Origin: Blattamonas nauphoetae
Lineage: Eukaryota; Preaxostyla; Oxymonadida
Direction: 5' to 3'
Length of the DNA: 64,000 nucleotides
Assembly (NCBI GenBank): GCA_033064195.1
Contig: JARBJD010000064.1
Coordinates: 240,760 to 304,759, forward strand
Below are positions 12,225 through 22,919 of this stretch, piece after piece. The notes below the pieces were generated by a model, which had not been told where the DNA came from, ran no database searches, and saw only the letters and a program-made list of their open reading frames with translations. Every line of letters begins with the position of its first letter. The stretch's first letter is position 1. A program made the position numbers and the translations under genes.

Positions 12225-13681
12225 ATCAGTCCTGAGATCTCAACAAGAATTCGAGCTCTCCACCTCTGATTTCATCCCTAGATGCTCCAACGAAAGTGGA
12301 CTCTGGTCATACAAGCTCTCGCTCTCCAATTCCAAGATGTTGTCTGGCCTCAAAACATGTTGTATCAGTCTGGCTCGCTTTCTCCAACACATCGATGTCA
12401 TCTCGCGCATCGACCACTGTAACTGACGTTCTGTTCCACTTTTCTCCATCTATCGGCTCATCTTTGTGGAATTGTACCGTTTCTCTAGAATCTGATTCCG
12501 TTAATATCGTGAAAGTGACCTGGAGAAAATCGAAGCAGCCGATTCCTTCAAAACGGCACTCCGGGACTTGGATTGAGGTGGAGCTGTCTCATTCGGTTGG
12601 GGTTCTCCAAAACACGGGCTTTAATTACCACAACAACGGGGTTGGCTTCTCTGGCCGAACTCGACTTTCAACGCGTGCCTGTCCACAGCGACTAATCTCC
12701 TCGACGCCTCAATCGCCTCCGTGTTTGCCCTTCTCATCGCTGAACATCGGGCGAAGGTGGACACACCATTCCACTGTACAGATGAGCGATGCGGAAATGA
12801 ACTCTCGCATCTGTTCTGATCCATCGCCGAACTCACCTCTTTCTTGTCACACAAGACTCCAAACACATCTCTGCCATCACTCCCATCACATCCACCCGCT
12901 GTTCCTTCATCCAAATGAGAGATGACACATCATAGCTCGTCTGTGGCGGTAGAAATACCAATCGTGCCTTGTGCTCGTCTCTGCCGACCATCACCAAGTT
13001 CGGATTCGGAGACGTCGGATGGGATGAAGGGTCTGGCTGAGCACTCCTCGTGGCGTCGACCTTCTCTGCTGCGTCCCCGCACTTCAAATCAACAAGTCCA
13101 TCCGCTCCTTGCTTCGTCTGAACCCCTTCCTCGGCACTCCTCGCTCTCCCACCCGCTTTGTGGGGATCTCTCCCTGCCCCTCGACTCCTTTCCGTCACTC
13201 ACCCACTGATCCCTTGTTCATTGTCCAACACGACGTGTCATCATTTTGCTCCAACTGCATCGTCTCTTCTTCTGTCGGGTCTTGTTGATTCCTTTGGTGA
13301 TTTGATCGCGTTTTTGGTGTTTATCCGTTTCTTCGGTCTTCGTTTTTTGGATGTAAACTCTCTTCAATCCCAATTTGGATTGGAGTGAACACCTGTTCCA
13401 CCTTCGAAGTATGAGGAGGCCTCTGTTTCTAAGCTTTGAAATATTTGGTTTTGTCATATTTTCACTTCATCTCTTCCTGATTTTCTTACTATCGAGGATT
13501 CTCTGGTCAAAACAAACAAATCACCCTTTTGGTCTTCTCATCGCTTACCGACGAACATTTAACCGACAATCAAAGAGGAGGCGTGACATAAAAGCAGAAA
13601 TGGAGAAAAGGGACGAAAAAGCGTAGAATGTCCGAAGAATCCGAACACAACTTGAAGTGATTGTTTCTTTCCGGCTGTGAA
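12225..13681. other. spacer X2 (copy 2)
   Basis: Near-identical to 6274-7731, with a few single-base differences (for example near 12811 and 13131). No gene supported. Confidence 0.3.
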
Positions 13682-14473
13682 TTACCACTTCACTTCCCTC
13701 ATTCCTTCCGAAATTGGTGTTGGCTTGGAGGGGCGAGAAATGTTGTCAATTCTGATAGACAGTTGGTATCCTTGGACACTAAGCTGAAAAATGTGAAAAA
13801 AATGAAAAATGAGAGAAAAGAGAATCAGACTCCAATTCGTACTGATGAAGGGATTCCAGACATGTAACACCTTCCAGCTTCGCCATTCTTAAAGAACTGC
13901 ACTGTTCGAGGCGTTGAGTCAAGATCAACTTCCATTCGAACACAATCTCCTTCCTCCAAATTAGAGAGGTTAGGCCACTGTGAATCCGACGATGGAGTGT
14001 TGTAGCTCAGATAGCCATATGTGTCGAGACCGACAGAGTCTGAGAAGAGAAGATGGGAGAGAAACAGACTGCTCACATTATGTCCAATGCAAGAGTTGAG
14101 TATGGGCAATCGAGATGTTGAGTCCATCAGACCAATACTAGCAAAACCATCAATCTCTAAAAATGACGATTAATGTCACAAGAGAGAACATACCAGAGAG
14201 CCAGGGAGATGTGAGGAATGTGATTGTCATGGAGACAATTCCAGACGTGAACGGTTCTGGAATGAGAACAGTGCTCCGGACCAGATTAGCTCCCCGATTT
14301 AGGCCTGTTCGTGTGAGTGTTGTCCCGTCGATGATGAAATCTCCACCACTTGAGACAACGAGAGAAGGAGCTGATGTGACGGATTGTGGAGGATTGGAAT
14401 CCAATGAGATCACACAGGAACTGATATTTGTTGCGAGATTTTCCACAGAATCGTGTGAGAATGCCTGACTCAT
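13682..14473 (-). CDS. SPRY-like domain protein, copy 2, 235 aa
   Basis: Same structure as copy 1: exons 14473-14194, 14156-13831 and 13783-13682, with 37- and 47-bp introns. The protein is the same, with the SPRY core DCVRMEVDLDSTPRTV and NGEAGRCY. It is divergent from gene c copy 2 with the same 202-bp gap. See the copy 1 entry for role and limits. Confidence 0.77.
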
Positions 14474-14675
14474 CTAGCTGGTTTAACCTGACCCATTCTT
14501 TTTTGTTCTGGAAAACGAAAATGTACAATTCATCTCATTGATTTGATCACAATAGAATGCATCGTCAAACGCCATTCATACTGGATGAACCGATAAACTA
14601 GGAGCCAGATATGATCGGACCCGCACTGCCTTTTTCGTATCTGATTTGTAGAATAGGGGGTTCAAAAACGAGACG

Positions 14676-15715
14676 ATGATCTCTTCCAAAGGTATCCATC
14701 CTTTTCTCCTTGTTATCAATGTATTGCTCCAGAATACTCTCCATTCTTGACCTGGAATCGGAATGATCCTGTCACCCTTGATTCAATCACTCCAGCCTTC
14801 CGCTCTCTTGTTTCAATGGTTCGAGATAACCTGGCATTTGATCAGGAGCTCCTTGATAAAGTTACAACGTTCATTTCTTCGATCACCTCGATAATCAAAC
14901 ACCGAACTATCGACGACTTTTTGATGGCCGTTGGTCAAGGCTCACTTAATCCAGCTGCAGAGTTTGTGGATTTAATGATTGTGCTCGTGTCTTCGTCCCA
15001 TCCATCGATATTCAAGGCCACTCTATCATTCATTCGCAAATGTCTGGATTGGAGTTCATCGTCCCTCAGACTGGACCTTGTGTCCTCCAAACTCTATACA
15101 GGAATTCTTTCATCCCAACGCCTGCGAGATCTCGCTCTGATTCGCAAACAGAGCATCCTAAATTACATTCTAGACATTTTCCTTTCTTGCATTGAGCTCT
15201 CCTCCACCGCATCTGTTCCGACTGTCTCATCTGCATCGGGCATAAGCCCTGAATCAATCCGAGATGTGGTGTTGCGTGAAGTGTTGGTTCCAATTGAACC
15301 ATCTCTCGTCCAGATCAGTCGCAATCGTCACATCTCATCATGGATCTCTGAATACGAACAAACATTTGTATTACTGATCAATATCTTTAAAGCGAGTGCA
15401 TTCCACCAACCAACACTGGATTTAGTCTGTACTTCTCGCATCCCAATGGTCTTCCAGTCACTTCTCTCACAGGTGGAACACGAAAACCCCAACCAGTGTG
15501 TCATCTGGCTCATGTCCGGCAGGATCGGTACATGGAAGGAAAATGGAGGCGACACTTGGCGCAGAGGGAGAATATTGCTGCAGACACTCGAACAGGAAGG
15601 GTTCAGTGATCATCATGAACAGACACTGTTTCACGACCAATCATCAACTTATGGCCTCATGGTGAGGCTCTATTCGCTGGAAATCATGAACACTTTGGGA
15701 ATGAACTCTCATTGA
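14676..15715 (+). CDS. family A protein, gene c copy 2, 332 aa
   Basis: Exon 1 is 14676-14691, the intron 14692-14732 and exon 2 14733-15715 (TGA). The translation is the same as copy 1 at 8726-9765, so no divergence has accumulated in the coding sequence; the duplication is very recent or the copies are being homogenised. Function unknown. Confidence 0.78.
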
Positions 15716-17119
15716 CCTCTGTGACTCTTTGCTGAAGGCTAACTTCTCGTCTCGATCACTCCGATCCAACTATTTCATCGCCATCCACAATTCAACTATC
15801 ACCAACACAAATTAGTTCAAGCTTTGCCTCTTTCTCCAATCCTCTCGGATTCTGGCCTCAAAACATGATTGATCAGTCTGGCTCGCTGTCTCCAACACGT
15901 CGATGTCATCTCGCCTGCTCACAACTGCAAATGACGTTCCGTTCCACTTTTCTACATCTATCGGCTCATCTTTGTGGAATACTGCAGTTTCTGCAGAATT
16001 GGATTGCGTTAGTATGGTGAAAGTGACATCGTCAAAATCGAATTAACCGATTGCTTCGAAACGACTCTCCGGGACTTGGATAGGAGTGCAACTGTCTCAT
16101 TCGGTTGGGGCTCTCCAAAACACGGGCTTTAAATGCCACAACAACGGGCTTGGCTTCTTTGCCCGAACGCCACTTTCGATGCGTGCCTGTCCAGAGTAGC
16201 AAATCTACTCGACGCCTCAATCGCTTCAGTGTTTGCCCTTCTCATTGTTGAACATCGGGCGAAGGTGGACACACCATTCCACTGTACAGATGAGCGATGC
16301 GGAAACGAACACTCGCATCTGTTCTGATCCATCACCGAACTCACCTCCTTCTTGTCCCACAAGACTCCAAGCTCATCCCTGCCATCACTCCCATCACATC
16401 CACCCGCTGTTCCTTCATCCAAATGAGAGATGACACCTCATAACTCGTCTGTGGCTGGAGAAGTTCCATTCGTGACTTGTGCATGTCTCTGCCAACCATC
16501 ACCGAGTTCGGATTCGGAGACGTCGGATGGGATGAATGGTCTGGCTGAGCACTCCTCGTGGCGTCGACCTTCTCTGCTGTATCCCCGTACTTCCAATCGA
16601 CAAGTCCATCCGCTCCTTGCTTCGTCTGAACCCCTTCCTCGGCACTCCTCGCTCTCCCACCCGCTTTGTGAGGATTCTCCCTGCCCTCGACTCCTTTCCG
16701 TCTCTCAGCTCGCTGGTCCGTGTTTGTTGTCCAACTCGACACGTCATTCTTTGCTCCAACAGCATCGTCTCTTCTTCTGTCGGGTCTTGTTGATTCCTTT
16801 GGTGATTTGATCTCGTTTCTGGTGTTGATCCATTTCTTCAGTCTTCGTTTTCGATGCATCATCTTGAGCATTTCATCGAGTCACCACGATTAAACACTCC
16901 ACTCTCGTTCCAACCACTCTCCCTGTCTCTTGGTAGACAAGGTTTCTTTGGTAATGTCATTTCAATCATGTTTTCCAGGCGTATGGTATTGTTTACCAAC
17001 CCATGAAATGCAAAAAGGTTCACACCTCAAAGATTCTGGTGTGATCGTCCCATCGAAGTGTTCTCCTCTTGTTCTGTTCATCTCTCAAGTCTCGATATTG
17101 AGTCTAAATTTACTTAACA
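15716..17119. other. spacer X1 (copy 3)
   Basis: Third copy of X1, from about 15872 on. It matches copies 1 and 2 except for a few one-base indels. It ends in the conserved block ahead of gene b copy 3. No gene supported. Confidence 0.33.
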
Positions 17120-18170
17120 ATGACCTTATCAGAAAGTATTCATCATTTTCTCCTCATTGACGTCTGATTGATCCAGAATACTCTCCCTTCCTGACCTGGA
17201 CTCCAGATGATCCAGCCACCCTTGATTCAATCACTCCAGCCTTCCATTCTCTTGTTTCAATGGTTCGAGATAACTTGGGATTTGATGAGGAGCTCCTTAG
17301 TAAAGTTTCAACGTTCATTTCTTCGGTCGCCACGACTGTCATGTTCTTTCACTCATTCAAAGACTTTTTGATGGCCGTTGGACGAGACTCTATAAATCCC
17401 AATGCAAAGTTTGTGGATTCGATAAGTGTGCTCGTGTCTTCGTCGCATCCATCGATATTCAAGGCCACTCTGTCATTCATTCGCAAATGTCTTGATTGCT
17501 GTTCATCGTCCCTCAAACTGGATCTTGTGTCCTCCAAACTCTTTCCCGGAATTCTTTCATCACAAAACCTGCAACGTCTCCCTCTGATTGCGGATAAGAG
17601 CGTCATGGAGGACATTTTGGCGATTTTCCTCTCTTGCATTGAGCTCCTCTCCACCGCATCTGTTCTGACTCTCTCATCTGCATCGGGCATACGCCCTGAA
17701 TCAATCCGAGATGTGGTGTTGCGTGAAGTGTTGGTTCCAATCGAACCATCACTCGTCCAGATCAGTCGCAATCGTTATCTCTTTTGGTGGGACGATGAAT
17801 GCAAAGAAACATTCATTTTACTGACCAAAATCTTTGACTTTGGTCCATTACACCAACCGACACATGATTTCATCTGTTCTTCTTGCATCCCAGTGGTACT
17901 CCAGTCGCTCCTCTCAAAACGGAAAACGAATCCGTCCGTCACGAACCCATCAGTAAGCTCTTTTCCTATATCCTGGGGTGGCAGTGGGGTGGAGCCAAAT
18001 CTTGGCGCAGAGGGCGAATATTGTTGCAAACACTGGAACAGGAAGGGTTTCTTGAAGGACTCGAACAAACACTGCTTAACGACAAGTCATCCATGCATGG
18101 AAGGTTGATAACCCTCAACTCATCCAGACTCGTGAACAGTTTGGGAATGAACGTCACTCAACTGCAGTAA
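17120..18170 (+). pseudogene. family A gene b, copy 3, with a one-base frameshift
   Basis: Exon 1 is 17120-17135, the intron 17136-17176 and exon 2 starts 17177. A run of four A near 17918 replaces five A in copy 2 (CTCAAAAACGG), shifting the frame, so the family C-terminus lies in another frame (17883-18170). The position differs from the break in copy 1. Several other homopolymer length changes occur downstream in this unit (near 18206, 18391, 18673), so weak consensus quality in the last copy is as likely as true decay. Function unknown. Confidence 0.65.
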
Positions 18171-19905
18171 ATCAGTCCTGAGATCTCAACAAGAATTCGA
18201 GCTCTACCTCTGATTTCATCCCTAGATGCTCCAACGAAAGTGGACTCTGGTCATACAAGCTCTCGCTCTCCAATTCCAAGATGTTGTCTGGCCTCAAAAC
18301 ATGTTGTATCAGTCTGGCTCGCTTTCTCCAACACATCGATGTCATCTCGCGCATCGACCACTGTAACTGACGTTCTGTTCCACTTTTCTCCCATCTATCG
18401 GCTCATCTTTGTGGAATTGTACCGTTTCTCTAGAATCTGATTCCGTTAATATCGTGAAAGTGACCTGGAGAAAATCGAAGCAGCCGATTCCTTCAAAACG
18501 GCACTCCGGGACTTGGATTGAGGTGGAGCTGTCTCATTCGGTTGGGGTTCTCCAAAACACGGGCTTTAATTACCACAACAACGGGGTTGGCTTCTCTGGC
18601 CGAACTCGACTTTCAACGCGTGCCTGTCCACAGCGACTAATCTCCTCGACGCCTCAATCGCCTCCGTGTTTGCCCCTTCTCATCGCTGAACATCGGGCGA
18701 AGGTGGACACACCATTCCACTGTACAGATGAGCGATGCGGAAATGAACTCTCGCATCTGTTCTGATCCATCGCCGAACTCACCTCTTTCTTGTCACACAA
18801 GACTCCAAACACATCTCTGCCATCACTCCCATCACATCCACCCGCTGTTCCTTCATCCAAATGAGAGATGACACATCATAGCTCGTCTGTGGCGGTAGAA
18901 ATAATCGTGCCTTGTGCTCGTCTCTGCCGACCATCACCAAGTTCGGATTCGGAGACGTCGGATGGGATGAAGGGTCTGGCTGAGCACTCCTCGTGGCGTC
19001 GACCTTCTCTGCCGTCCCCGCACTTCAAATCAACAAGTCCATCCGCTCCTTGCTTCGTCTGAACCCCTTCCTCGGCACTCCTCGCTCTCCACCCGCTTTG
19101 TGGGGATCTCTCCCCGCCCCTCGACTCCTTTCCGTCACTCACCCACTGATCCCTTGTTCATTTGTCCAACACGACGTGTCATCATTTTGCTCCAACTGCA
19201 TCGTCTCTTCTTCTGTCGGGTCTTGTTGATTCCTTTGGTGATTTGATCGTTTTGGTGTCTATCCGTTTCAGACAGAAATCATCCCCAAAGTAAACTCACT
19301 TCAATCCCAGACATGCAACTTAGGTGATTACTGCCTGTTCCACCTAGAAGTCGAGACATTGACGGAGGAAACTGAACTGACGGATCAAGACAACAGGGAG
19401 GAGGAAAGAAATACCGATCGACAAGTCCATGAAAATCGTGGTCCTCCACAGTTCATCGAACATATTGGCATTCTCTGGTCAAAACAAACAAGAAGACCCT
19501 TTGGTCTCACTCCACACGTGTTCCTTTTCCAATATTCATCCGTTTTATCACTTTTCTTTAGAGGAGTGTGTTCATAAACGAAGGAAACACAATGGAAATG
19601 ACATATAACTGGTGTTCGTGAACAAGGAATATTGACAGTGAAGACAGAAAGAAAGCATAGTCCCTTTCCGGCTGTGCAACCACTGTCTTCCCTATGCCGT
19701 GGTGCTTGGAGGGGAGAGAAATGGAAAAGAGAATCTGACAGAAGGAGGACGTGTCCAGACGACAGAGGCGAAGGAAGACAGAATGGGAAACGACGAGCCA
19801 TGAAGAAAGAGAGAATCAGACTCCAATTCGACTGATGAAGGATTGGACATGTAACATTCCAGCTTCGCCATTCTTAAAGAACTGCACTGATCGAGGCGTT
19901 GAACA
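18171..19905. other. spacer X2 (copy 3) and degenerate third SPRY gene
   Basis: Up to about 19255 this is X2 with small indels. From there to 19905 only patches of similarity to 7360-7970 remain: CTCTGGTCAAAACAAACAA at 19475-19493, the end of the SPRY gene near 19662-19722, and the last SPRY exons near 19808-19900 (the CACTGATCGAGGCGTTGA stretch corresponds to DSTPRTVQ read on the minus strand). The rest of the SPRY gene is replaced by the 51-bp minisatellite starting at 19911. No intact gene. Confidence 0.5.
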
Positions 19906-19910
19906 GAACC

Positions 19911-22900
19911 ATGACAGGAAGTGTTGGCGGACAAATGGGATTGATGAGGAACGAACAGACGCTGACAGGAAGTGTTGGCGGACAAATGGGATTGATGAGG
20001 AACGAACAGACGCTGACAGGAAGTGTTGGCGGACAAACAGGATCGATGAGGAACGAACAGACGCTGACAGGAAGTGTTGGCGGACAAATGGGATTGATGA
20101 GGAACGAACAGACGCTGACAGGAAGTGTTGGCGGACAAATGGGATTGATGAGGAACGAACAGACGCTGACAGGAAGTGTTGGCGGACAAACAGGATCGAT
20201 GAGGAACGAACAGATGCTGACAGGAAGTGTTGGCGGACAAATGGGATTGATGAGGAACGAACAGACGCTGACAGGAAGTGTTGGCGGACAAATGGGATTG
20301 ATGAGGAACGAACAGACGCTGACAGGAAGTGTTGGCGGACAAATGGGATTGATGAGGAACGAACAGATGCTGACAGGAAGTGTAGGCGGACAACCAGGAT
20401 CGATGAGGAACGAACAGACGCTGACAGGAAGTGTTGGCGGACAAACAGGATTGATGAGGAACGAACAGACGCTGACAGGAAGTGTAGGCGGACAACCAGG
20501 ATCGATGAGGAACGAACAGACGCTGACAGGAAGTGTTGGCGGACAAATGGGATTGATGAGGAACGAACAGACGCTGACAGGAAGTGTAGGCGGACAACCA
20601 GGATCGATGAGGAACGAACAGACGCTGACAGGAAGTGTTGGCGGACAAATGGGATTGATGAGGAACGAACAGACGCTGACAGGAAGTGTTGGCGGACAAA
20701 TGGGATTGATGAGGAACGAACAGACGCTGACAGGAAGTGTAGGCGGACAAATGGGATTGATGAGGAACGAACAGACGCTGACAGGAAGTGTAGGCGGACA
20801 ACCAGGATCGATGAGGAACGAACAGACGCTGACAGGAAGTGTTGGCGGACAAATGGGATTGATGAGGAACGAACAGACGCTGACAGGAAGTGTAGGCGGA
20901 CAACCAGGATCGATGAGGAACGAACAGACGCTGACAGGAAGTGTTGGCGGACAAATGGGATTGATGAGGAACGAACAGATGCTGACAGGAAGTGTAGGCG
21001 GACAACCAGGATCGATGAGGAACGAACAGACGCTGACAGGAAGTGTTGGCGGACAAACAGGATTGATGAGGAACGAACAGATGCTGACAGGAAGTGTTGG
21101 CGGACAAATGGGATTGATGAGGAACGAACAGATGCTGACAGGAAGTGTAGGCGGACAACCAGGATCGATGAGGAACGAACAGACGCTGACAGGAAGTGTT
21201 GGCGGACAAATGGGATTGATGAGGAACGAACAGACGCTGACAGGAAGTGTAGGCGGACAACCAGGATCGATGAGGAACGAACAGACGCTGACAGGAAGTG
21301 TTGGCGGACAAATGGGATTGATGAGGAACGAACAGACGCTGACAGGAAGTGTTGGCGGACAAATGGGATTGATGAGGAACGAACAGACGCTGACAGGAAG
21401 TGTTGGCGGACAAATGGGATTGATGAGGAACGAACAGACGCTGACAGGAAGTGTAGGCGGACAAATGGGATTGATGAGGAACGAACAGACGCTGACAGGA
21501 AGTGTAGGCGGACAACCAGGATCGATGAGGAACGAACAGACGCTGACAGGAAGTGTTGGCGGACAAATGGGATTGATGAGGAACGAACAGACGCTGACAG
21601 GAAGTGTAGGCGGACAACCAGGATCGATGAGGAACGAACAGACGCTGACAGGAAGTGTTGGCGGACAAATGGGATTGATGAGGAACGAACAGATGCTGAC
21701 AGGAAGTGTAGGCGGACAACCAGGATCGATGAGGAACGAACAGACGCTGACAGGAAGTGTTGGCGGACAAACAGGATTGATGAGGAACGAACAGATGCTG
21801 ACAGGAAGTGTTGGCGGACAAATGGGATTGATGAGGAACGAACAGATGCTGACAGGAAGTGTAGGCGGACAACCAGGATCGATGAGGAACGAACAGACGC
21901 TGACAGGAAGTGTTGGCGGACAAATGGGATTGATGAGGAACGAACAGATGCTGACAGGAAGTGTAGGCGGACAACCAGGATCGATGAGGAACGAACAGAC
22001 GCTGACAGGAAGTGTTGGCGGACAAACAGGATTGATGAGGAACGAACAGATGCTGACAGGAAGTGTTGGCGGACAAATGGGATTGATGAGGAACGAACAG
22101 ATGCTGACAGGAAGTGTAGGCGGACAACCAGGATCGATGAGGAACGAACAGACGCTGACAGGAAGTGTTGGCGGACAAACAGGATCGATGAGGAACGAAC
22201 AGACGCTGACAGGAAGTGTTGGCGGACAAATGGGATTGATGAGGAACGAACAGACGCTGACAGGAAGTGTTGGCGGACAAACAGGATTGATGAGGAACGA
22301 ACAGACGCTGACAGGAAGTGTTGGCGGACAAACAGGATCGATGAGGAACGAACAGATGCTGACAGGAAGTGTTGGCGGACAAATGGGATTGATGAGGAAC
22401 GAACAGACGCTGACAGGAAGTGTTGGCGGACAAACAGGATCGATGAGGAACGAACAGATGCTGATAGGAAGTGTTGACGGACAAATGGGATTGATGAGGA
22501 ACGAACAGACGCTGACAGGAAGTGTTGGCGGACAAACAGGATCGATGAGGAACGAACAGATGCTGACAGGAAGTGTTGACGGACAAATGGGATTGATGAG
22601 GAACGAACAGACGCTGACAGGAAGTGTTGGCGGACAAATGGGATTGATGAGGAACGAACAGACGCTGACAGGAAGTGTTGGCGGACAAATGGGATTGATG
22701 AGGAACGAACAGACGCTGACAGGAAGTGTTGGCGGACAAACAGGATCGATGAGGAACGAACAGATGCTGATAGGAAGTGTTGACGGACAAATGGGATTGA
22801 TGAGGAACGAACAGACGCTGACAGGAAGTGTTGGCGGACAAACAGGATCGATGAGGAACGAACAGACGCTGACAGGAAGTGTTGGCGGACAAACAGGATC

Positions 22901-22919
22901 GATGAGGAACGAACAGACA
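19911..22919 (+). repeat. 51-bp minisatellite, 59 copies
   Basis: The unit is GACAGGAAGTGTTGGCGGAC + AAATGGGATTGATGAGGAAC + GAACAGACGCT (51 bp). Full copies start at 19935 and then every 51 bp; the last is cut at 22919. Variants alternate at a few fixed sites (TGTTGG/TGTAGG, AAATGGGATTG/AACCAGGATCG/AAACAGGATCG, ACGCT/ATGCT). The order of variants is itself repeated: copies 12-25 (20496-21209) recur with one added copy as copies 25-39 (21159-21923), and the last five-copy motif recurs in 39-44. A late variant with TGTTGACGG occurs only near the right end. No indel breaks the 51-bp register. Confidence 0.95.

Larger units (their letters stand above)
3973..19255 (+). repeat. tandem array of a ~5.95-kb unit (2 full copies plus a partial third)
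   Basis: Unit 1 is about 3973-9921, unit 2 about 9922-15871 and unit 3 about 15872-19255, then degenerate to about 19905. Corresponding genes are offset by 5949-5951 bp. Units 1 and 2 differ only by scattered substitutions and one-base length changes in homopolymers. Unit 3 has more small indels and loses similarity near 19255, with patches of X2 and SPRY-gene similarity to 19905. Each unit holds spacer X1, gene b, spacer X2, a minus-strand SPRY gene and gene c. The left breakpoint falls about 150 bp after the stop codon of a (and equally of c), which suggests unequal exchange between the 3' flanks of a- and c-type paralogs. Confidence 0.92.
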
